Origin: Caldilineaceae bacterium
Lineage (GTDB): Bacteria; Chloroflexota; Anaerolineae; Caldilineales; Caldilineaceae
Assembly (NCBI GenBank): GCA_022842065.1
Contig: JALHQH010000043.1
Location: forward strand, 1-64,000
Direction of reading: 5' to 3'
DNA: 64,000 nucleotides
How positions within the stretch are numbered: the first letter of the stretch is position 1; every line of letters starts with the position of its first letter. The translations under genes were made by a program, and so were the position numbers. The notes under the pieces were generated by a model, which searched no databases, was not told the origin of the DNA, and was given only the letters and a program-made list of their open reading frames with translations. Positions 57,991 to 64,000 of this stretch are shown here, piece by piece.

Positions 57991-60816
57991 TCAAGCGCTG
58001 AGGGCAGCGAGCAGTTGAGAAGTCGCCTGCACTTCGGCGTCAATGGCGAGTTGCCGGAAGAGGGTCAGGGCCTGCTGATAGGCCGGCTCGGCCAGGGCAG
58101 GTTGCCCTTGCCCGGCATAGATCTCACCCAGCCCCCGTTGGGCGTAGGCCAGCAGAAAGCGATCTTCATTTTTCTCGGCAATGTGGCAGGCTTGGGTATA
58201 GAATTGCTGCGCATCGGCCAAGCGCTGCTGCCGGCGTCGCACTGAGCCCAGGGTAAAGAGCGCATAAGGGTAACTATCGACCTCTTCATGCTCGATCACC
58301 TGTAGGGCATAGTGCTCGGCATGATCAAGATCGCCTAATTCAAAATAGGCCTCGGCCAGGTTGGCCGCATTCATCGCCATCCAATAGGGGGTGTTCATCC
58401 GCACACAGAAGGCGAGCGCTTGTTTGGCTTCGGCAATGGCGGCAGGATAATCACGTGCGGTCAGATAGGCCGCGGCCAGGTTGCTGCGCACGTAGATCTC
58501 CTGCGCACGGTTGCCAGTGCGCTGATAGTCGGCAATGGCGGCGCGATAGTACTCAAAGGCCGCGGCCAGATCCTGCTGCTGCATGGCGGCAATGCCCAGG
58601 TAGTAGTGCGTACGCGCGACCGCTTGGGTATCGTCAACTTCAGCGGCCAGGGCAAGCGCCACCCGATAGTGGTCACGGGCGGTCGCATAGTTGCCAAGAT
58701 TGGCCTGGACTGCACCCTGCAAATTTTCGGCATAGTAGCGGGCGCGGGTCGCCTCTTGCCAGGCCGCCTGCATCTCGCGCTGTTGTAGGTGGATCAAGCC
58801 ACGCTGGACATGCAGATGGGCATGTTGCTCCAACAGGTATGCCACCACATGGACGCCCTCTTGTAACTTTTCCTGCGCGCCCAGCGCATCACCCTGGAGA
58901 TTGAGCGCTTCGCCCCATAGCCGCAGCGCCTCGATGCTCTCCGGCTCTTCCCGGCTCCATTCAAGCGCGGCTAGGCTGTCCACCACCTTTGTCGGCTCGC
59001 CCAGCAGGGCATAGAGTTCACCGCGCACCAGGGCCAACTGTTTCTGTTGGGGCCGCTTGAGCCGATGGGCCGAGATCTGTTCGACAATCGCCAAGGCCGC
59101 TCCCGCCTGCCCGCGCTGAATTTCGGCCCGGCGCTCCGGAAACCAAAGTTCAATCGCCCGGTCCGGCTGGTCGCCCCGGCAGAAGTGGTAGGCCGCTTCG
59201 GTAAATTCGCCCCGCGCCGCATAGATCTGCGCGGCGACCAGATGATAACGCTGACGGGCCTCGACCGCCAGCTCATCATAAAGGGTTTCGCGCAGCAGCG
59301 GCAGCAGCCAGATGCCACCGGCCTCGTCTTCTTGGATCAATTGCCGCGCCAGCAAACGTTCAATACTTGCGGGTAGGCCCAGTTCGGCAGGAGCGGTGGG
59401 TACCTGTTCGGCATAACGTTGCCAGGCATCTTTGGGCGCGGGGGTACGGAAGACGGCCAGGGCTTGCAGAATCTGCCGTTCAGACGACGAAAGCCGTGTC
59501 CGCAAGCGATCCCAAATCGGGGCTAGCGCAGGCGTGTGGGGCAAACGCAACAACGTATTGGTTAGCCTGGATTGGGTCGCTTGCGCGTGAACACCCGCTG
59601 TGACCAGTGGATCAGTTGGCGCGCTCGCGCCCTCTAGCTGGTGCAACGTCATGCAGAGCGTCAACAGTCGTGGATTGCCGCCAGTATAGGCTTCGAGCTG
59701 TGTTACGTCTTCCGTGCTGTAACGGATGGCAAGCTGACGGAGCCAACGTTCAATCGCGTCCCGTGGCAATCGATCCAGCGCCAAAGTAAGATCGGTCTCC
59801 AACACGGCACGCTGGCCGATCAGTAGGAGGGCCAAATGGGGGCGCAGGCTCTCAATAAAGTGCTGGATCTGCACGTGGTGGGGGTTCGGGCGGTCAATAT
59901 CGACCGCCCGCAACAGGTCGATCTCATCAAAGCAGAGAAGCGCCGCCTGTTGCAACGTTTCAATATCCGCGCGCACAAGGCCCAAAGCCAGATTCAGATC
60001 GGCCAGTTTGCCTTCATCGGCAATCAGTTGCAGCCACAGGGCCGAAGCGCCCTGTTGGTGGAAGAAGTAGCCCAACGCGAAGAGTAGACTATTCAGCCGG
60101 TCATTCAGCCCTGGGCGCAGCGTAAACCAGAAGACTGCGGGCGTTTGCCACGCCTCCACAATGGCCGCGCCCAAAGTGCTTTTCCCCATCCCGCCGGCAC
60201 CGGTAATGGTGACGCTGCCCCCCCGTTGCAGCCGATCCAAACATTGGGCCTGCACCGCAGCACGGCCAAGCAATAACCCACGCAACGCGGGCATTTCCAG
60301 CCGCAAGGGCGGGCGCAACCGTTGTAACAATAGCGTGCCCAAATGTTCCACCGCTTCTTTGAGATAGCGGTCGTGGGAGGTGCGCGAAATATGCAGGATG
60401 TCGCTGTAAATCTCGGCCTGGGTTTTGGGCGATGGGTTAAAAAGCCGCTTGAAATAGTTCAGTTCCAGGATCAGATAATCGTAGTGGGGACCGCGTCCCC
60501 GTTGCGCCGCCTCTTCGGCAACGGCAGCAAGCAACGCCTGCGCCGTCGTCGGCGGCTGACCGCGCCAAAGCGCCGCGGCCGCTTCAGATAACTTCACGCT
60601 GAGCACCTGCCCCCAATCAATGGCGGTCAGCGTTGCGTCCGGCAGTGTGGTTGCCGCTTCGGGGCGGTGCTGGGCTAGAAAGTACGGTTTGGCCAACGGT
60701 GAATAGTCGCGCAAAATTGCCGGCTCGGCTTGATATTCCAGCGCCAATTTTAGCTGCTCATAGAAGGTCGTGGCATTGCGGTAGCGTTTTGCCAGCGTAC
60801 TAGTCGCGTTTGTCAT
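57991..60816 (-). CDS. STAND-type ATPase with TPR repeats
   Basis: The 941-residue protein starts with about 165 residues of helical sequence. An AAA/NB-ARC-like ATPase follows: Walker A TGAGGMGKST (205-214), Walker B ALLCFDEIDLL (292-302), then a winged-helix region (SSSERQILQALAVFRTPAP). TPR repeats run from about 530 to the end (AYLTARDYPAAIAEAKQAL, LADAQQFYTQACHIAEKN). It differs from the two regulators at 43 and 52 kb by lacking their SARP winged helix and BTAD. STAND proteins are ligand-triggered switches for transcription, programmed death or defence. No effector domain is recognisable here, so its output is unknown. Confidence 0.8.
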   Translation of the reverse strand: MTNATSTLAKRYRNATTFYEQLKLALEYQAEPAILRDYSPLAKPYFLAQHRPEAATTLPDATLTAIDWGQVLSVKLSEAAAALWRGQPPTTAQALLAAVAEEAAQRGRGPHYDYLILELNYFKRLFNPSPKTQAEIYSDILHISRTSHDRYLKEAVEHLGTLLLQRLRPPLRLEMPALRGLLLGRAAVQAQCLDRLQRGGSVTITGAGGMGKSTLGAAIVEAWQTPAVFWFTLRPGLNDRLNSLLFALGYFFHQQGASALWLQLIADEGKLADLNLALGLVRADIETLQQAALLCFDEIDLLRAVDIDRPNPHHVQIQHFIESLRPHLALLLIGQRAVLETDLTLALDRLPRDAIERWLRQLAIRYSTEDVTQLEAYTGGNPRLLTLCMTLHQLEGASAPTDPLVTAGVHAQATQSRLTNTLLRLPHTPALAPIWDRLRTRLSSSERQILQALAVFRTPAPKDAWQRYAEQVPTAPAELGLPASIERLLARQLIQEDEAGGIWLLPLLRETLYDELAVEARQRYHLVAAQIYAARGEFTEAAYHFCRGDQPDRAIELWFPERRAEIQRGQAGAALAIVEQISAHRLKRPQQKQLALVRGELYALLGEPTKVVDSLAALEWSREEPESIEALRLWGEALNLQGDALGAQEKLQEGVHVVAYLLEQHAHLHVQRGLIHLQQREMQAAWQEATRARYYAENLQGAVQANLGNYATARDHYRVALALAAEVDDTQAVARTHYYLGIAAMQQQDLAAAFEYYRAAIADYQRTGNRAQEIYVRSNLAAAYLTARDYPAAIAEAKQALAFCVRMNTPYWMAMNAANLAEAYFELGDLDHAEHYALQVIEHEEVDSYPYALFTLGSVRRRQQRLADAQQFYTQACHIAEKNEDRFLLAYAQRGLGEIYAGQGQPALAEPAYQQALTLFRQLAIDAEVQATSQLLAALSA

Positions 60817-61108
60817 CGATCATCGCAGTAAGATTTTTGTAAAGAGATTGTCCGCCCGGTGGCACAACAGACCGGGCGTAGTGAATGTGCAAGGACAGGT
60901 GTAAAGGTGCGCTGATTCAGCGGAGTTTGCCTGCGTCTGCACGGTGGATGATGAAAGGTTGCAATGAGAGCATTGTCAGCAATCGGAAGCAAATTATCAG
61001 AATTTTGACGCGCCAATTTGTTTTTCCAATGTTATACTGTGGCCAAACTTGAACCCACGAACCGATCGTTGACAATTCGCCAACTGCCCGCAAGCACAGG
61101 AGTCTTTC
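60817..61108. other. Divergent intergenic region
   Basis: It separates the ATPase-TPR gene and the secreted hypothetical gene. I see no hairpin or gene. Promoters for both must lie here but could not be fixed. Confidence 0.4.
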
Positions 61109-61873
61109 ATGCAAACTATCAGACATACCGCACATCGGCTAGCCATTTTCCTGCTCATGGCTGTTGCGCTCATCGCACCGGCGCAAACAGTCCACGCCGC
61201 CGACACCGAAATCGCCCACATCTGGCGCTTTACCTACCAACATAGCCCCGGTACCGGCACGTTGGAGGTGATGGTCGTCGAACACGACAAGCTCACCCAT
61301 GAGATTATAACGGTACTGCAAGCGTTTACCTATGCGGTCCCCTGCACCCCTGCCGGCAACGGTGCCACCTGCGATCTGGATATTCGCAGCGCGCTCCAAG
61401 ATGCTTATATCCAGATGGATCGCAAAGAGGAGGCGGCAAAGGTGAGAGCGGCAGAATCCTATCGCTGGATGATTGTCGAAGCGACCGGCACCTGGAGCAG
61501 CGCTGTTCCCAAAGCCCAGACCGTGCTGGCCGCTCATCCATCCTTGCAATTCGCGGTCGCAACGCCGGGCGGCAACAGTACACGTTTTACCAGCGGTTGG
61601 AACAGCCATAACACTACCAGCCAACTGCACAAAACGACCACTGGTGTACGCGAGACCATGACCAACAAATTCAGTTGCGTGCAGAATGGCCCTTGTACCA
61701 GCGAAAACTATGTCATGGTCAGCCAGCGCAAGGTTGGGCTTGGTAGTACCAACTTAGCGAGTAGCACCACCGTCGGTTTCCAGCTTGCACCGGCGCAGAT
61801 CAGGATTACCGTACCGGCTGGTTTTCAATTAGAGAGCTTCGTTATCGATCCGCCTAAGGCCGGTTACGGATAA
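61109..61873 (+). CDS. Secreted hypothetical protein
   Basis: I do not recognise a family. The 254-residue product has a clear signal peptide (LAIFLLMAVALIAPAQTVHAAD), and CACAGGAGTCTTTC precedes the ATG. Four cysteines (in AVPCTPAGNGATCDLD and FSCVQNGPCTSEN) are spaced as two likely disulfides. The rest is Ser/Thr/Asn-rich and probably beta. An intrinsic terminator follows 28 bases after the stop. Confidence 0.75.
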   Translation: MQTIRHTAHRLAIFLLMAVALIAPAQTVHAADTEIAHIWRFTYQHSPGTGTLEVMVVEHDKLTHEIITVLQAFTYAVPCTPAGNGATCDLDIRSALQDAYIQMDRKEEAAKVRAAESYRWMIVEATGTWSSAVPKAQTVLAAHPSLQFAVATPGGNSTRFTSGWNSHNTTSQLHKTTTGVRETMTNKFSCVQNGPCTSENYVMVSQRKVGLGSTNLASSTTVGFQLAPAQIRITVPAGFQLESFVIDPPKAGYG

Positions 61874-61901
61874 ACTTTTTGCGATAAAACTTGCGTGTAA
61901 G

Positions 61902-61936
61902 AAAAGCGTCGGACAGTTGTCCGGCGCTTTTCTTTT
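61902..61936 (+). terminator. Intrinsic terminator
   Basis: A 13-bp stem with one G-T pair (61902-61914 with 61919-61931), a 4-nt loop and a following CTTTTT run make a textbook terminator for the secreted hypothetical gene. Confidence 0.85.
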
Positions 61937-62103
61937 TGCCATTGTAGCGCAACTAGGGGCGGAGGGCAATCAACTCGGCGCTGCATCAGCGGCCTTAGGC
62001 CCAGGATGTCACTAGAGAAGACCCCACTTGGCCATAAAAGGTAACGTTGAATTTTTCCAGCGAGCATGTTGCCTGAGCGGCACCAATAACGATGAAAATG
62101 GTA

Positions 62104-62163
62104 CGTAGGTCAGCGCCTCCGGCGTGACAAGCTTGGTTGTCACGCCGGAGGCGCTGACCTACG
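62104..62163. repeat. 27-bp perfect inverted repeat
   Basis: Bases 62104-62130 pair exactly with 62137-62163 around a 6-nt loop. It lies between two near-identical direct repeats, as an insertion with a duplicated flank would. Confidence 0.85.
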
Positions 62164-62226
62164 ATTAGGTTATTTTCCCATCAGGCACCATGCCTTGGCG
62201 GCATCAATAACGATGAAAATTTTTCT

Positions 62227-62307
62227 ACCGCCAAGGTCGCGAAGAGCGCAAAGGTTCGCTTAAGGCTTTTCTTCGCGCTCTTGGCGACCTTCGCGGTGGG
62301 CCTATTT
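62227..62307. repeat. 27-bp imperfect inverted repeat
   Basis: The arms are rich in CGAAG and GGTCGC units and pair with three mismatches around a loop of about 27 nt. It resembles in style the arms at 26851-26910. Confidence 0.6.
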
Positions 62308-62565
62308 ACAGAACAGGCAGTGGCGACGGGCGGCAAGGCATTTGCGCGGCAAATACACCTGAAGGAGAACGAAAGCTAATGAGGGGTTCGACCGCAAAAA
62401 GAAGCAAAGTGCACGGATTTAGACGCATCAAGCCACCGCCAACCGGGCTATGATAGCAGCCACACATTGATGCTCACACTACAGTCAAACTTGGTGATGT
62501 CCCCTTGGTCGCTGTGGCCAGTGATGGCGAACATCTGTGTACTTTTGCTTGTGAAGGACTCGATC

Positions 62566-62925
62566 ATGCAACCGTTATCTTTACTGATTGTCATTGCGTT
62601 GACCCTGACTGCCGGCTTTGCCGATGCCCAGGGTTTTCTCTACTCCACCGCGGTCTGGCGTAACGGGATCTTTAACTGGTCCGCCGCGCTGCGTTCGGCG
62701 TTGGGCTTTGGCCTCGGCATCCCCTGCTATTGGATTGCCGTTCGTTATCTACATGAAGGGGGGATTATTACCCCCGAAATTCAGACGCTCTTCTGGTTTG
62801 TCGTCACCATCACTGGGGTGGCGATTGCCGGCGGCAACTTCCTCGGCTGGAATGTGATCGACAAAGCCGTGGCCGTAGCGATTCTGGCGGGGGTGGTCTG
62901 GTTGATGGTGCGGACGAGTGTATAA
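62566..62925 (+). CDS. Small four-helix membrane protein
   Basis: The ATG at 62566 follows GTGAAGGACTCGATC and gives 119 residues with about four hydrophobic helices and short polar loops. The first helix contains ADAQGF. I do not recognise a family. An in-frame longer version upstream looks non-coding. It may form a unit with the secreted gene 45 bases downstream. Confidence 0.65.
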   Translation: MQPLSLLIVIALTLTAGFADAQGFLYSTAVWRNGIFNWSAALRSALGFGLGIPCYWIAVRYLHEGGIITPEIQTLFWFVVTITGVAIAGGNFLGWNVIDKAVAVAILAGVVWLMVRTSV

Positions 62926-62970
62926 GCGCAACCGCGTTGGCGACAGTTGCAAAGCATTGGGAGAATAGAG

Positions 62971-64000
62971 ATGAACGTTCAACCTTCAATAAGAGTGCCA
63001 CTGATGCCGCAACCGCAGAGACGCGCCCTCGCGCTAGCGCTGCTGCTGTTGCTGCTCTTGCTGTTCATTGGCATGCAATATGGACAGACCTTAACGGTGC
63101 AGGCCCGGAGCTTTTTGGCGTGGAGTGGCAGCGTCATGCCCGTTGACAGCATGGCCGGTGCGCCCCCCTTCGCCACGGATCGCCTGACCGTGGCTCTAAC
63201 CGGCGTGAGTGCACCGCCAGCCAATCGCCAGCTGAATGTTTACCTGCATAACAGCACAAACGCCACGGGGCTACGCTGTGCCAATCTGCCCGTCGCAGGC
63301 GGTGCCATTAACACCGATTGTGACTTCTCCGGCCGCCTCTTGATCGGGCGTTACGACACCCTCACCTTTGTGCAGGAGAGCACCGTCTTCAATGCCACAG
63401 TACCCACCACGGCGCTTGCGGATCTGCGCCGGGCGCTCTACCAGGCGGAGGGGACGCCCAATCTGACGGCCTATGGCGTTGGCTTGAAAAGCGAAGCCAA
63501 GCTGCTGGCCGAACATGCTGACTTTGCTGCGAGCGCCGCCGCAGCAGGCAATCTTGTCATGGCCAAACGGCACACCGAGCATCTGCTCAACATCCTCTAT
63601 GGCAAGGGTGATAGCCGCTACGGCGACCAGGATAACGATGGCGTCACGACCAATCCCGGTGACGGCTATGGCCTGTTGCCTTACCGCCAACAGTTGCTAG
63701 CTACCATGCAAGCTGTCGCCGCCGGCAGTGACAGCAGCGCAAACATGCAGACGCGCGCCGCCCAAGTGGCCGTTGCGCTGGCGAACATTGGCGACGGCAG
63801 CAACGGTGGCAGCGGCTGGACAACCTTGCTGATTGCCAGGGCAGCAGCGTTGCTGGCAACGAACAACAGCAGTGCCGCCGCGACCGCCGCAACGCAAATG
63901 GCCGGCCTGGCCACGCGCATCTACCAAGGCGAAGATCTCAACGATAACGGCGAGATCGAGCCCATTACCGGTGAAGGCGGCGCACAGACCGCATGGCGCT
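62971..64000 (+). CDS. Secreted protein with calcium-loop motifs, 3' cut by window edge
   Basis: ATG at 62971 follows TTGGGAGAATAGAG, and the frame stays open to the window end (343 codons). There is a basic N terminus and a long hydrophobic segment (ALALLLLLLLLFIG) serving as signal or anchor. A short beta domain (DRLTVALTGVSAPPANRQL) with a likely disulfide (RCANL, TDCDF) follows. Then come Ala-rich helices with a repeated pattern and two Asp/Asn-rich loops (GDQDNDGVTTNPGDG, GEDLNDNGEIE) that look like calcium-binding sites. No named family is recognised. The role is unknown. Confidence 0.75.
   Translation, partial: MNVQPSIRVPLMPQPQRRALALALLLLLLLLFIGMQYGQTLTVQARSFLAWSGSVMPVDSMAGAPPFATDRLTVALTGVSAPPANRQLNVYLHNSTNATGLRCANLPVAGGAINTDCDFSGRLLIGRYDTLTFVQESTVFNATVPTTALADLRRALYQAEGTPNLTAYGVGLKSEAKLLAEHADFAASAAAAGNLVMAKRHTEHLLNILYGKGDSRYGDQDNDGVTTNPGDGYGLLPYRQQLLATMQAVAAGSDSSANMQTRAAQVAVALANIGDGSNGGSGWTTLLIARAAALLATNNSSAAATAATQMAGLATRIYQGEDLNDNGEIEPITGEGGAQTAWR

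Larger units (their letters stand above)
61937..62565. other. Repeat-rich intergenic region
   Basis: It contains a 27-bp perfect hairpin (62104-62163), a 27-bp imperfect hairpin (about 62227-62307, three mismatches) and two direct copies of a GCGGCAcCAATAACGATGAAAAT-like segment (about 62077-62099 and 62199-62220) that bracket the first hairpin. No gene is supported upstream of 62566. Confidence 0.6.

Noticed and set aside
1..64000. tRNA or rRNA genes
   Set aside because: Reading by eye showed no cloverleaf with a TTCRANNC arm and CCA-side acceptor, and no rRNA signatures. A tRNAscan or Infernal run would settle this.

Overview
The window looks like chromosomal DNA of a Chloroflexota bacterium, probably on the Anaerolineae/Caldilineae side. 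This is inferred from gene content, not from a database match. The clues are subtilisin-like proteases with SVSWN pentapeptide repeats, ELWxxDGT-repeat and beta-helix secreted proteins ending in LPL-type tails, DnrI/AfsR-like regulators fused to ATPase and TPR regions, an exosortase with a PEP-CTERM membrane protein, and Uma2, DUF4058, DUF29 and XisI family genes. No rRNA, tRNA, CRISPR array, phage module or intact insertion sequence was recognised.

Layout. 1-1.7 kb: an ANT(4')-like nucleotidyltransferase and a truncated DUF4058 gene. 1.7-6.4 kb (minus): an exosortase (XrtO-like) followed by its probable single substrate, a PEP-CTERM integral membrane protein. 7-19.2 kb: mostly housekeeping or metabolic single genes (GH3 glycosidase, phosphoglycerate mutase, CHRD protein, class III aminotransferase, EEP-family hydrolase, esterase-like lipoprotein, FAD disulfide oxidoreductase, methyltransferase, XisI). 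19.2-23.7 kb: TPR debris and a 1241-residue ELWxxDGT secreted protein. 24.2-28 kb: a one-chain molybdenum hydroxylase and a CtaG-like membrane protein. 28-33.4 kb (minus): a Uma2 gene and a sugar ABC importer operon (binding protein, two permeases, sugar isomerase; no ATPase). 33.9-40.8 kb (minus): a second Uma2 gene and a BMP/nucleoside-type ABC importer whose ATPase gene is separated from its permeases by a TspO-like gene on the other strand. 41.1-43 kb: a decayed LamG/beta-helix secreted protein. 43.4-57.5 kb: two copies of a tail-to-tail module, each a large regulator-ATPase-TPR gene (+) facing a repeat-bearing subtilase (-), separated by SDR/PfkB debris. 58-64 kb: a third ATPase-TPR protein, two small envelope genes, and a secreted protein cut by the window edge.

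Two features cut across the regions. First, most intergenic gaps hold a long, near-perfect inverted repeat. Most are unrelated in sequence, but three are copies of one 73-bp palindromic element with a constant 11-nt loop, and one 76-bp repeat occurs twice. Several hairpins overlap the last codons of genes. Second, three secreted proteins share a C-terminal hydrophobic LPL/LPM..R tail. The duplicated regulator-subtilase module, the C-terminal tail and the 73-bp element are the best candidates for something undescribed.
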